A stretch of 64,000 nucleotides of DNA, from contig JAEXDQ010000054.1 in NCBI GenBank assembly GCA_023401595.1, positions 58,719 to 122,718 on the forward strand. Reading direction: 5' to 3'. The notes beneath the pieces are model-generated. The model saw only the letters and a list, made by a program, of their open reading frames with translations, was not told where the DNA came from and searched no databases. Position 1 is the stretch's first letter; every line of letters begins with the position of its first letter. Origin of the DNA: Spirochaetota bacterium. GTDB taxonomy: Bacteria; Spirochaetota; Spirochaetia; Sphaerochaetales; Sphaerochaetaceae. A program made the translations under genes and the position numbers. Shown here one piece after another: positions 43,492-52,523 of this stretch.

Positions 43492-43836
43492 ATGCAAAGT
43501 GAAGTCATCAACGACATACTCGCGGTCGAGGATCGTGCGGAACGGATTGTCGCGGATGCGAACCAGACGGCACGGGATATTTTGGCTTCGGCCGACGCCC
43601 AGGCTTCCGAGATGATTCGGAATGCGGTTGAAGCGGAGCGCGAACAGGGGCGGCAGGCGATCGCCGACGCTGAAGCCAGCGTGTCCGAGGCTGTCCAGTC
43701 CTACGAAGACCAGCTGAAGGAGGATTACTCCGCAGACTCCATGCTGGCCCAGGTAGATGTTGAATCTGTCGCGGACAGGATCGTCGAGAAAGTCTGTTCC
43801 ACCATGCTTCACGGCAAGAGTGGGCTGCGTACATGA
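43492..43836 (+). CDS. V/A-type ATPase peripheral-stalk subunit G/H
   Basis: 114-residue coiled-coil protein, Ala/Glu/Arg/Gln-rich from residue 10 to 80 (DANQTARDILASADAQASEM), typical of the short stalk subunit (AhaH/NtpF) that pairs with subunit E. Identified by size, coiled coil and first position in the operon rather than by a motif. Its stop overlaps the start of the subunit C gene (ATGA). Confidence 0.75.
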   Translation: MQSEVINDILAVEDRAERIVADANQTARDILASADAQASEMIRNAVEAEREQGRQAIADAEASVSEAVQSYEDQLKEDYSADSMLAQVDVESVADRIVEKVCSTMLHGKSGLRT

Positions 43837-44960
43837 AAAGCGCGGCCGCCCGTTACGGTTTTATCAACGCTAAGCTGAGGGCGCGTATCGGCCTGATGCT
43901 GGAAGACCATGTCATCAACGACATGGTCCGTTCCGGTTCGCTCGTCGAGGCTGTCCAGGTCCTGCGGGATACACAGTTCGCTCCAGTGGCCGAAGCGTAT
44001 GACAGGACCGGAGACGTCCAGCAGATGGAACTGGTCCTGTTGCAGGGTGAGGTCGCCATGTATGAGGAGGTCGCCCAGTATCTTGAAGGGGCTCCCTCCG
44101 CGTTCGTCCGCGTACTGCTTGAAAAAATTGAAATCGACAATCTGAAGAACGCGATCCGGTTGTGGTACAGCAATATCGTCAGGCATCACAGCATCAGCTA
44201 TCGTAGCGCCTATATCTTTCAGGATGTAATCGCGCATCCTATCGATTGGATGGGCATATTGAACGCCGTGCAATGGGATGCGGTCGTCCACGCGGTCGTC
44301 GATACCCCGTACCATTCCGTCCTAGCTGATTATTCGTTCGATGGAATCGTATCCGGCGGTCTGTTCGAAATGGAAATGGCTTTGGACCGCCTTTGGTTCT
44401 GCCGGTTGTGTGATCAGGCCAAGCATCTGTCAAAGAGAGACCGAGCCACCGTTGAAGCCGTCTACGGCGTAGACATGGATTTGAAGAACGTACTGATGCT
44501 GGTTCGTTTCGGCTGGTATCACAAGCTCTCCTCCGAGCGGCTGCGGAAGCTGTTGATTCCTGGCGGAACGATTGCCCGGAGCAAAGAGCTTGAAGCTTTC
44601 CTTGCCATGGATATCGCCGAACGCAATCCTTCGCTGTTGCTCAGACGGAAATACGCCGATCTCGCCCAGGAGACGGATGAGATCGCCAATCAGCAAAAGA
44701 CGCTTTCCGACAGTACCGACAGCAAGGTGATCGAACGTAAGAATGAAGTGATAGCCGCCCAGACGCTGCGTATCGAACAGTACCTGGGGCGGATCAGAAA
44801 AAAAGAATTTCTTGAGATACTTTCCGGATATCCTTTTACAATAGGCGTTGTATTGGCTTATTTCTTCATGTATATTCACGAGGATCAGCTGATCCGTGCC
44901 GTGATCAACGGAAAGTATTATGGTTGGAACGAGGATCACATCAGGGAGGTTATGGTATGA
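43833..44960 (+). CDS. V/A-type ATPase subunit C
   Basis: 375 residues, the central-stalk cap that joins subunit D/F to the membrane ring (AC39/V0d family). It begins with AAARYGFINAKLRARIGLML and contains VRVLLEKIEIDNLKNAIRLW, FRFGWY-like LMLVRFGWYHKLSSE and the C-terminal helix PFTIGVVLAYFFMYIHEDQL, typical of the family. It shares ATGA overlaps with the genes on both sides. Confidence 0.88.
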   Translation: MKSAAARYGFINAKLRARIGLMLEDHVINDMVRSGSLVEAVQVLRDTQFAPVAEAYDRTGDVQQMELVLLQGEVAMYEEVAQYLEGAPSAFVRVLLEKIEIDNLKNAIRLWYSNIVRHHSISYRSAYIFQDVIAHPIDWMGILNAVQWDAVVHAVVDTPYHSVLADYSFDGIVSGGLFEMEMALDRLWFCRLCDQAKHLSKRDRATVEAVYGVDMDLKNVLMLVRFGWYHKLSSERLRKLLIPGGTIARSKELEAFLAMDIAERNPSLLLRRKYADLAQETDEIANQQKTLSDSTDSKVIERKNEVIAAQTLRIEQYLGRIRKKEFLEILSGYPFTIGVVLAYFFMYIHEDQLIRAVINGKYYGWNEDHIREVMV

Positions 44961-46942
44961 ACCTGTTCACCAGGCCAATGAAATTGCTCACCGCGGTAGT
45001 CCTGGAAGGGAATACGGAAGAAGTCGTCAAGTCCTTGCTTGAACTCGGTGCGCTGGATTTCGTGAAGATAGACCAGCTTCCGCCTCAGCAGATGGCGAAG
45101 CTGACGACCCGGGCTTCGTCGGTCAGCAGGGCGGCCATGGAAGATCTCCGTCATCGTGTGGAGGCTGTGCTTCGACAGGGAAATACGATTCTCCCCGCGG
45201 TGGAGACGCTCGATGTCTCCAAGCTGACCGCTTTAGACATGGACGGTTACCGCCGGATGCTCGATGAACTCTCCGCTTCGCTGCTGCAGCTGAAGGACCG
45301 TCAGAAAGAGTCCAATCAGAAGTTGCTCGGCATCGAAGAACTGGATCGGTATATCAAGGAAGGCAAGGTGCAGTACCTTGACCTTCGGGTCGGTCTTTTC
45401 GAGCATGGCGACGCAAAGGATGTCCAGGCGAGGTTGGCTCCGATAGGCGGAATCGTCCTTGAAGGGAACGATCATGAACCTGCGGTCGTGCTTACCCTGC
45501 GCCGCGACGCCGCAAGAGTCAATCCTCTGCTTGATAAATTCGGTTGGACGGAAAGTTCCGATACCCACGCCCAGAAAGCGGGCCTGAAGCGTGCGCTTGC
45601 CCGTCTTGAAGAGGATCGTCTTTCCGTCCTGGAGGACAGGGACGGTCTGCAACGGCAGGTCGTGGACATGATCGCCCAAAAGAAGGTCGAGCTGACCGAC
45701 ATCTGGTGCAACCTCCGCCTGCATGAGCTGTGCGACCAGATTCAGTCCTATTTCTCATATACTCGCAATACGACACTGTTTTCCGGTTGGGTTCCTACGG
45801 ATATGTCTGGTCAGGTCGAAGCGGCGATCAGGGATGCCTCCGACGGACAATGCGTGGTTGAATGGACCGACGCCGGAAGTCTTCCTCGTGAACAGGTTCC
45901 CGTAGCGGTGGCCTCTCCCCGGTTGCTCAAGCCGTTTCAACGGATGGTCGACAACTACAGCGTTCCCGAATACGGGACGATCAATCCGACGCCGTTCGTC
46001 GCCGTCGCCTACCTGTGCATGTTCGCGTTGATGTTCGCCGACGCAGGACAGGGCTTGGTCCTGTTGCTGATCGGTCTGTTGGGCTCCTGGCTGTACAAGA
46101 AGAATCCGTTGCGGAAAGAGGGGATGCTTACCGCCAACCTCTGCAACCTCCTGATTTATCTCGGTTGCGCCTCCATCGTCGGGGGCGTGCTGTTCGGTTC
46201 CTATTTCGGCCATCCGTGGCTTCCCGCCTTGTGGTTCAACTACCACGCCGTCGTAGAGGGCGGCTCGTCAGGCTCCATCCAGAGCATCTACGATATCCTT
46301 GGTATCACCATCAAGTTCGGTATCGCCGTGATCAGCCTCGGACTGGTTCTCAACTGGATCAACCTGTTTCGGAAGAAGCAGTGGTTCACGCTGTGCCTGG
46401 ACAAGAACGGCCTGGTCGGCGGCTGGCTGTTCGGAGTAGGCGTCTGGGCCGGGTTCGCGTTTGTCGCGAGCGGCTACCGAAGCCTTCCGTCCAGTCCGTT
46501 CCTCAAATGGGGAATCGGTATTCCCGTGGTTCTCCTGTTTTTCAAGGGTTTTATCGGATATGCTCTGGAGGTTCGCAAGGGCGGCAAGGCCAAGCCCCTT
46601 GGTACGGTGATCATGGACGATGTCATGGAATGGCTGGTGGACCTGCTGGAGATTTTCAGCGGCTTCCTCGCCAATACGTTGTCGTTCATGCGGGTGGCCG
46701 GCTTGGGAATCGCTCACGTCAGTCTCATGGTCGCCTTCGCCGACATGGCTGACATGCTTGGAAGCGTCGGCGGTGTCGTCGTGCTGATCGTCGGCAATGC
46801 GTTGGTCATCGCCCTGGAGGGGCTGTCCGCCGGTATCCAGTCGTTGAGGCTGAACTATTATGAATTCTTTACAAAGTATTTTACTGGCAAAGGCATAGCC
46901 TACGAACCCGTAGGGCTACGAACCGACGCTGGGAAAAGATAA
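44957..46942 (+). CDS. V/A-type ATPase membrane subunit I (a-subunit)
   Basis: 661 residues from ATG 44957 (GGGAGG upstream; it overlaps the subunit C stop). The N-terminal 330 residues are soluble and coiled (MKLLTAVVLEGNTEEVVKSL). The C-terminal half has about eight membrane segments. Ion-path residues lie in the VAGLGIAHVSLMVAF segment (the conserved R-x-A-G: MRVAGLGIAH) and ALEGLSAGIQSLRLNYYEFF near the end (the E-x-L-x-x-x-I-Q-S-L-R-L signature). It forms the stator half-channel. Confidence 0.93.
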   Translation: MNLFTRPMKLLTAVVLEGNTEEVVKSLLELGALDFVKIDQLPPQQMAKLTTRASSVSRAAMEDLRHRVEAVLRQGNTILPAVETLDVSKLTALDMDGYRRMLDELSASLLQLKDRQKESNQKLLGIEELDRYIKEGKVQYLDLRVGLFEHGDAKDVQARLAPIGGIVLEGNDHEPAVVLTLRRDAARVNPLLDKFGWTESSDTHAQKAGLKRALARLEEDRLSVLEDRDGLQRQVVDMIAQKKVELTDIWCNLRLHELCDQIQSYFSYTRNTTLFSGWVPTDMSGQVEAAIRDASDGQCVVEWTDAGSLPREQVPVAVASPRLLKPFQRMVDNYSVPEYGTINPTPFVAVAYLCMFALMFADAGQGLVLLLIGLLGSWLYKKNPLRKEGMLTANLCNLLIYLGCASIVGGVLFGSYFGHPWLPALWFNYHAVVEGGSSGSIQSIYDILGITIKFGIAVISLGLVLNWINLFRKKQWFTLCLDKNGLVGGWLFGVGVWAGFAFVASGYRSLPSSPFLKWGIGIPVVLLFFKGFIGYALEVRKGGKAKPLGTVIMDDVMEWLVDLLEIFSGFLANTLSFMRVAGLGIAHVSLMVAFADMADMLGSVGGVVVLIVGNALVIALEGLSAGIQSLRLNYYEFFTKYFTGKGIAYEPVGLRTDAGKR

Positions 46943-46964
46943 TATAGCAATGGAGGGTTATGAA

Positions 46965-47321
46965 ATGACCACATACGCTTTTAGAAGGAAAGTGGCTTTG
47001 TCTCTGGTGATCACGGTATTGTTGATGCTCGCTTCCGGTTTTCTGTTTACGCCGTCGTTGTTCGCCGCAGACGCCGCCGCTGAGGTCGCCGACGCCGGTG
47101 CGAAGAGCCAGCTGATGTGGGTCTGCCTTTCCGCGGCGATCGCATTCAGCATCGGAGCTCTTTCCGCGGGTATCGCCATCAGCAATGTCGGTTCCGCCGC
47201 CATGGGCGCCATCAGTGAGAAGCCGGAGATCGCCAGCCAGGCGTTGATCTTCATCGCGTTGGCGGAAGGACTCGTCGTATTCGGATTCATCACCGCGTTG
47301 ATGATTCTTGGAAAGGCTTGA
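46965..47321 (+). CDS. V/A-type ATPase proteolipid subunit K with signal-like leader
   Basis: 118 residues from ATG 46965 (GGAGGG upstream). A single hairpin at about 48-117 (MWVCLSAAIAFSIGALSAGI; loop SEKPEIASQ; ALIFIALAEGLVVFGFITAL) carries the ion-binding Glu101. In front lies an extra hydrophobic segment (VALSLVITVLLMLASGFLF) ending in FAADAA, which looks like a cleavable signal peptide. Ring-forming rotor subunit. Whether it binds H+ or Na+ cannot be decided from these residues. Confidence 0.88.
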   Translation: MTTYAFRRKVALSLVITVLLMLASGFLFTPSLFAADAAAEVADAGAKSQLMWVCLSAAIAFSIGALSAGIAISNVGSAAMGAISEKPEIASQALIFIALAEGLVVFGFITALMILGKA

Positions 47322-47623
47322 TGGAATATTTCGTCATCGGCGACGAAGACACCGTACTGGGGTTCAACCTGGTCGGTGCATCCGGTATGAGCGCTACGAA
47401 CGCGGAGGAAGCCCGCGCCGCCTGGAACAAAGCTCTGGAGAACAACCAGACCGGCATCATCGTCATTACGGATGAGGTCGCGAACCTGATCCGTGAGACG
47501 GTCGACCGGTATCTGTTCTCGGAGACGTTCCCGTTGGTCGTTGAAATTCCTTCGCCTCGTGGGGACGGGCATAGCCGGGATCTTCGTACGTTGGTGAATG
47601 ACGCCATAGGAGTATCGTTATGA
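47321..47623 (+). CDS. V/A-type ATPase subunit F
   Basis: 100 residues; the start at 47321 overlaps the subunit K stop (TGATG). Family pattern: MEYFVIGDEDTVLGFNLVGA at the N-terminus, NQTGIIVITDEVANLIRETV in the middle, and FPLVVEIPSPRG at the end. It binds subunit D in the central rotor stalk. The stop overlaps the subunit E start. Confidence 0.9.
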   Translation: MEYFVIGDEDTVLGFNLVGASGMSATNAEEARAAWNKALENNQTGIIVITDEVANLIRETVDRYLFSETFPLVVEIPSPRGDGHSRDLRTLVNDAIGVSL

Positions 47624-48249
47624 CGACCGTTGCAGGACAGGACAGCCGATTGCTCGACGGGATCATCGCCGAAGCTGAAGCGAAAGCGACCAAGATCATC
47701 AGCGAAGCGGAAAAGGACGCGGGGGCAAGGCTCGACGCGGCCAAGGACAAGGCGGAACATGAACGGCAGATTGAGCGGAAGGCGAACGCCCTCCGGCTTG
47801 AACAGGTGCGGCTGAAAGGGGAGTCTACGAAACGGAACGCCTCCCGTAAGGCGACCTTGCGCCGGATGGATGTCTGCTACGATGTCATCATGGATCGGGT
47901 TCGGGAGAAGCTGCAGGCCCTTTCGGAGACCGAGGCCTTCCAGAGGATACTGGTGGACTGGGTCGCCGAAGCGGCTATCGGTCTGGATCTCCCGAAGGCG
48001 AAGGTCAGCGGCTCTCCGAAAGCTCCCGTGACGGAGGCGATGCTCCGGAGCGCTGAAAAGCAGGTCAAGGCGTTGACCGGTGCTGAAATATCCCTTTCTT
48101 TGGATGCCAGACCTACTCAGTCTGTCGGTGTGGTGGTCTCCTCTCTTGATGGAAAGGTGTCGTACAACAATCTGGTTGATGTCCGGTTGCGCCGGTTCGA
48201 CCGTGATATCAAGCAATTGGTGGAAGAAGGGATATGCAAGGCAGAATAG
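47620..48249 (+). CDS. V/A-type ATPase subunit E
   Basis: 209 residues. The N-terminal coiled coil (IIAEAEAKATKIISEAEKDA, residues 13-32) continues to about 95, followed by a globular C-terminal domain (SVGVVVSSLDGKVSYNNLVD). Peripheral stalk subunit pairing with G/H. It overlaps subunit F by 4 and subunit A by 16 bases. Confidence 0.88.
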   Translation: MTTVAGQDSRLLDGIIAEAEAKATKIISEAEKDAGARLDAAKDKAEHERQIERKANALRLEQVRLKGESTKRNASRKATLRRMDVCYDVIMDRVREKLQALSETEAFQRILVDWVAEAAIGLDLPKAKVSGSPKAPVTEAMLRSAEKQVKALTGAEISLSLDARPTQSVGVVVSSLDGKVSYNNLVDVRLRRFDRDIKQLVEEGICKAE

Positions 48250-50030
48250 TCGGTCAGGTCAAGCGTGTGAATGGTCCGGTCATCACGGTAAAGGGTATTA
48301 CCGACGCCATGATGATGGAATTGGTGCGTATTGGCGAACAGCAGTTGATCGGTGAGCTGGTCAAGCTCTCCGGCGACGAGGCGGTGGTACAGGTCTACGA
48401 GGACGCCACCGGTATCGCTCCCGGAGACAATGTATATGGCAGCGGCATGCCGTTGTCCGTGGAACTCGGCCCCGGTCTGATCGGGACTATCTATGATGGT
48501 ATCCAACGTCCGTTGGAGGCGTTGCAGAAGCTGGGCGGGGTGTTCATCACCCGTGGCCTGAGCAGTCCGTCCCTTGACAGGAACAGGAAATGGCATTTCG
48601 TACCGGTGGTGGCGGCCGGTGACAGGGTCACGGCAGGAGCCGCCGTGGGAACTGTGCTGGAGACGGAGCATGTCTCGCACAAGATCATGGTGCCTCCCAC
48701 GCTGGAGGGAAATGCGGGGGGCGACGCCGCGGTTGTTTCCGTCGTTGAAGAAGGTGACTATACGGTGGAGGACGTCGTGGCGGTGCTTGCCTTGTCCGAT
48801 GGCTCCGCTTTGCAGGTGCGTCTGATGCAGCGCTGGCCGATCAGGGTTCCCCGTCCCGTTGCCGAGCGCAAACCGCTGGTGCAGCCCCTTGTCACCGGAC
48901 AAAGGGTCATCGACATGTTGTTTCCATTGGCGAAGGGGGGCACGGTGGCTATTCCCGGCGGTTTCGGTACGGGAAAGACCATGACCCAGCACTCGATCGC
49001 CCGTTGGTGCGACGCCGATATCATCGTTTATATCGGCTGTGGCGAACGGGGCAATGAGATGACCGATGTCCTCCGCGAATTTCCGAACCTGGTAGACCCC
49101 CGTACCGGTCGTTCCCTGATGGAGCGTACGATCTTGATCGCAAATACCTCCAACATGCCGGTGTCCGCCCGCGAGGCGAGCATCTATACCGGTATCACAA
49201 TGGCGGAATATTACCGTGACCAGGGCTATCATGTCGCTATCATGGCCGATTCCACGAGCCGGTGGGCCGAAGCCTTGCGTGAATTGAGCGGCCGTATGGA
49301 GGAGATGCCCGCGGAAGAGGGCTTCCCCGCCTATCTGCCGACCCGCATCGCCGAATTCTATGAACGTGCGGGATACATGAGGACGCTCGGAGGCGAGGAC
49401 GGTTCCGTATCCGTGATCGGCGCGGTTTCCCCTCCCGGCGGCGATTTCTCCGAACCTGTCACCCAGCACACGAAACGGTTCGTCCGTTGTTTCTGGGGCT
49501 TGGACCGCGCGTTGGCGAGCGCCCGCCACTATCCGGCGATCAGCTGGCTTGATTCCTACAGCGAATACGTGGGCGAGGTCGCTCAATGGTGGAACGACCA
49601 CAGCGGCGGCAAGTGGCTGGAGAACCGGCAGGCGATCATGGAGCTGCTGCAGAAGGAAGTGCGTCTGCAACAGATCGTCAAGCTGGTAGGGCCGGACGCC
49701 TTGCCGGACAGCCAGAACTTCATTCTGGAAGTGTGTACCCTGTTCAAGACGGCGTTCCTTCAGCAGAACGCTTTCGATGAGATCGACCGCTACTGTTCCA
49801 TCGACAAGCAGATTCGCATGTTGCAGATCATACTCCGGTATTGGGAGCTTGGGAGCGACGCGATAGCGAAAGGCGTTCCCATGGCGAAGGTGCGTAGGTT
49901 GAAGGTGGTCCAGGAACTCGCCCGTATGCGTTTTACCGTAAGCAACGACGATGCCGAAGCCTTGGACAAGCTGGAGCTTCGCCTTGAACGTTCGATGTCC
50001 CAGCTGGGAGGTCTCTATGATGGACAATGA
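48234..50030 (+). CDS. V/A-type ATPase catalytic subunit A
   Basis: 598 residues, normal length. The P-loop GGFGTGKTMTQHS has the catalytic Lys248; Walker-B-type strand and arginine regions follow (VYIGCGERGNEMTDVL; IMADSTSRWAEALRELSGRM). The bulge insertion of the A subunit is present at about 110-190. This is the nucleotide-hydrolysing or -synthesising subunit. No intein. Confidence 0.97.
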   Translation: MQGRIVGQVKRVNGPVITVKGITDAMMMELVRIGEQQLIGELVKLSGDEAVVQVYEDATGIAPGDNVYGSGMPLSVELGPGLIGTIYDGIQRPLEALQKLGGVFITRGLSSPSLDRNRKWHFVPVVAAGDRVTAGAAVGTVLETEHVSHKIMVPPTLEGNAGGDAAVVSVVEEGDYTVEDVVAVLALSDGSALQVRLMQRWPIRVPRPVAERKPLVQPLVTGQRVIDMLFPLAKGGTVAIPGGFGTGKTMTQHSIARWCDADIIVYIGCGERGNEMTDVLREFPNLVDPRTGRSLMERTILIANTSNMPVSAREASIYTGITMAEYYRDQGYHVAIMADSTSRWAEALRELSGRMEEMPAEEGFPAYLPTRIAEFYERAGYMRTLGGEDGSVSVIGAVSPPGGDFSEPVTQHTKRFVRCFWGLDRALASARHYPAISWLDSYSEYVGEVAQWWNDHSGGKWLENRQAIMELLQKEVRLQQIVKLVGPDALPDSQNFILEVCTLFKTAFLQQNAFDEIDRYCSIDKQIRMLQIILRYWELGSDAIAKGVPMAKVRRLKVVQELARMRFTVSNDDAEALDKLELRLERSMSQLGGLYDGQ

Positions 50031-51435
50031 TACATTGCTGGCTCAGGCCGACCGCCGTCTGCTTTCGGGAAGGGAGTACCGTGGCGCGAGTCGGATCGAC
50101 GGTCCGCTGGTATATATGCGCAATACCCACCCGATCGGGTACGGGGAGTTGGTCGAGGTCGTCACCCCTGACGGCGGACACCGTTCCGGACAGGTTCTTG
50201 ATACCAGCGACGATGTGGTCGTCGTCCAGGTGTTCGAAGGGACCAGCGGTCTGACTCTTCCCGGTACCGCGATGCATTTCATGGGCGAGCCGCTGACTCT
50301 TGGCGTCAGCGAACAGATGCTCGGCCGCGTCATGAACGGGCTTGGCCAAAGCCGGGATGGTGCGGCGATGCCGCATGCCGATGCGGAACGCGATGTGAAC
50401 GGCGTTCCCGTGAATCCTACCGCCCGTGAATATCCTCGCGATTTCATCCAGACCGGCGTATCCGTCATAGATTGCATGACGACGTTGATTCAGGGGCAGA
50501 AGCTGCCGATTTTCAGCGGCAACGGGCTGCCTCACAACCAGCTGGCGGCCCAGATCGTCCGCCAGGCGAAGGTTCGCGGCGGGAAGGGGGACTTCGCCAT
50601 AGTGTTCGCGGCAATGGGCGTCAAGTATGATGTCGCGCGTTACTTCATAGACAGCTTCGAGCAGACCGGAGTCCTCGACAACGTAGCGTTGTTCCTGTCC
50701 TTGGCGGACGATCCGTCGATTGAACGGACCATCACACCGAGGACGGCGCTGACTTTGGCCGAGCATCTAGCCTTCGACAAGGGCAAGCAGGTGCTGGTGA
50801 TCATGACCGACATGACGAACTACTGCGAATCGCTCCGTGAGATTTCGACGCTACGCGGTGAAATCCCGTCCAGGAAGGGCTATCCGGGCTATCTCTATTC
50901 AAACCTCGCCGAGCTGTATGAACGTTCCGGCAAAATCACCGGCCGTTCCGGTTCCATCACCCAGTTACCAATATTGACGATGCCCAACGACGATATCGGA
51001 CATCCGATTCCCGACCTTACAGGGTATATCACCGAGGGGCAGATCGTGTTCGACCGCGACATGAACGGGCGCGGCATCTATCCGCCGATCGCCTGTCTGC
51101 CGTCGCTTTCCCGTCTGATGAAGGATGGTATCGGAGACGGGATGACCCGTGACGACCATCCTCATCTGTCCAATCAGCTGTTCGCCTCCTACAGCCATGT
51201 GAAGGACGTCCGCAATCTGGCTTCCGTCATCGGCGAAGAGGAGCTGACTTCGCTGGATCATCAATATCTTGAGTTCGGCGATTTCTTTGAGAAGAAGTTC
51301 GTCAGCCAGGCGTTCGACGAAGACCGTTCCATAGAACAGACCCTCGACCTCGGATGGGAGGCCTTGTCGCATCTTCCCGTGGAGGAGCTGCAACGTTTGA
51401 CCGATGAAGAGATCGAGGCCCATTACCAGGGGTAG
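50017..51435 (+). CDS. V/A-type ATPase subunit B
   Basis: 472 residues from ATG 50017 (a second ATG follows directly at 50020; both suit GGGAGG at 50006-50011). It has the non-catalytic subunit pattern: SGREYRGASRIDGPLVYM, a degenerate P-loop region (IQGQKLPIFSGNGLPHNQLA), AFAAMGVKYD-like IVFAAMGVKYDVARYFIDSF, and ITDMTNY-like IMTDMTNYCESLREIS. It alternates with A in the head. Overlaps subunit A by 14 bases. Confidence 0.96.
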   Translation: MMDNDTLLAQADRRLLSGREYRGASRIDGPLVYMRNTHPIGYGELVEVVTPDGGHRSGQVLDTSDDVVVVQVFEGTSGLTLPGTAMHFMGEPLTLGVSEQMLGRVMNGLGQSRDGAAMPHADAERDVNGVPVNPTAREYPRDFIQTGVSVIDCMTTLIQGQKLPIFSGNGLPHNQLAAQIVRQAKVRGGKGDFAIVFAAMGVKYDVARYFIDSFEQTGVLDNVALFLSLADDPSIERTITPRTALTLAEHLAFDKGKQVLVIMTDMTNYCESLREISTLRGEIPSRKGYPGYLYSNLAELYERSGKITGRSGSITQLPILTMPNDDIGHPIPDLTGYITEGQIVFDRDMNGRGIYPPIACLPSLSRLMKDGIGDGMTRDDHPHLSNQLFASYSHVKDVRNLASVIGEEELTSLDHQYLEFGDFFEKKFVSQAFDEDRSIEQTLDLGWEALSHLPVEELQRLTDEEIEAHYQG

Positions 51436-51444
51436 GGTGCGGCA

Positions 51445-52158
51445 ATGAATACCAGTATCGCGCCGACACGAAGCAATCTGCTCAAGCTTACCGACGATCT
51501 GAAGTTCGCCAGGCTTGGTCATGAACTGCTTGACCAGAAGCGTTCCATCCTGGTCGTCGAGCTTCTGACGTTGGTGGATCAGGCGGTCGATTATCAAAGT
51601 CGGGTCGATGAAGCTTTGGCCGATGCCTCCAGGGCTCTGCAGAACGCGGTCATGCACATGGGACGTCTCAAGGTTGCCAACCTTTCGGGGGCGGTCAATA
51701 TCTCCACCTCCATTGAAGTCGGCGAAAGGCGGGTCATGGGTGTCCGTCTGCCGAAGGTCGATACTACGTTCAGCGAACATGGGCCGTATTTTTCTCCCGA
51801 AGGGACGAGCCTGCTGGCCGAGGTCGCGTTGGACAAGTACCGCGACGCGTTGGAGCTGATGGGGCGTCTCGCCGAGCTGAAGGTCTCGATCATGCGCTTG
51901 GCCCGTGAGGTCAAGAAGACCATCCGCAAGGTCAATGCATTGGAGAAAATCGTCATTCCTGAAACGGAGGCGACGCTCGCCTACACGCAGAGCCGCATTG
52001 AGGAAGCTGAACGCGAAAGCTTCATCCTGCTCAAGACGGTGAAGGACCGTTTGCAGCGTGCCAGAGAGGTCTCGGATGCCGCCGCAGCCATGAAGCGGGG
52101 CCGTCGCGATGTTCAAGGCGCTGAAATTCCTCCGGTTTCCGGGCAAGGACATCCTTAG
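51445..52158 (+). CDS. V/A-type ATPase subunit D
   Basis: 237 residues. The rotor shaft is a long coiled coil with the N-terminal signature APTRSNLLKLTDDLKFARLG (residues 6-25) and the C-terminal KKTIRKVNALEKIVIPETEA. Nine bases after subunit B. The C-terminal tail (about 25 residues, basic, then PPVSGQGHP) is slightly longer than usual. Last gene of the operon, followed by a strong terminator. Confidence 0.93.
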   Translation: MNTSIAPTRSNLLKLTDDLKFARLGHELLDQKRSILVVELLTLVDQAVDYQSRVDEALADASRALQNAVMHMGRLKVANLSGAVNISTSIEVGERRVMGVRLPKVDTTFSEHGPYFSPEGTSLLAEVALDKYRDALELMGRLAELKVSIMRLAREVKKTIRKVNALEKIVIPETEATLAYTQSRIEEAERESFILLKTVKDRLQRAREVSDAAAAMKRGRRDVQGAEIPPVSGQGHP

Positions 52159-52167
52159 TCGATTCTG

Positions 52168-52197
52168 GAAAAACGCCGTGTCGCCATGGCGTTTTTC
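52168..52197 (+). terminator. Terminator of the V/A-ATPase operon
   Basis: GAAAAACGCC (52168-52177) and GGCGTTTTTC (52188-52197) form a perfect 10-bp stem ending in T5, ten bases after the subunit D stop. The A/T symmetry lets it work in both directions. Confidence 0.85.
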
Positions 52198-52286
52198 TGA
52201 TGACGGATGTTTTCTCATCTGTTACAATTGTCGGGTGGCGGTCATGCAGGTCGGTTGCGCAATGCGCTGGCTGCGGTTTTCTGCCG

Positions 52287-52502
52287 GTCTGCGGGCTTTG
52301 CGAAGTAGGTTGCCGTGCGGGCCAGGAGCAAGTGAATGAGTGTAGTACTCCTACATGATTGGACGTGGCGACGCCGCCCGCAGGGGAAGACAGGGTCTGC
52401 GGGCTTTGCGAAGTAGATTGCCGTGCGGGCCAGGAGCAAGTGAATGAGTGTAGTATTCCTACATGATTGGACGTGGCGACGCCGCCCGCAGGGGAAGATA
52501 CG
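52287..52502. repeat. 108-bp tandem duplicate with 8-bp terminal inverted arms
   Basis: Copies start at 52287 and 52395. They differ at only a few positions, mostly in the last bases. Within each, CTGCGGGC (52289-52296; 52397-52404) and GCCCGCAG (52376-52383; 52484-52491) are perfect inverted arms enclosing about 80 bases. Read on the minus strand it gives a spurious repeated peptide containing PCGRRRHVQSC. It looks like a REP/MITE-type intergenic element. Confidence 0.8.
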
Positions 52503-52523
52503 AGCAAGAAAGGAGAATTGGAG

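Noticed and set aside
48117..50027. 636-codon minus-strand frame opposite V-ATPase subunit A
   Set aside because: Shadow of a well-conserved gene in GC-rich DNA; the translation shows no family and is rich in His/Arg/Gln as is usual for antisense frames.
50965..52218. 417-codon minus-strand frame opposite subunits B and D
   Set aside because: Antisense shadow spanning two real genes, no ribosome site, no recognised motifs.
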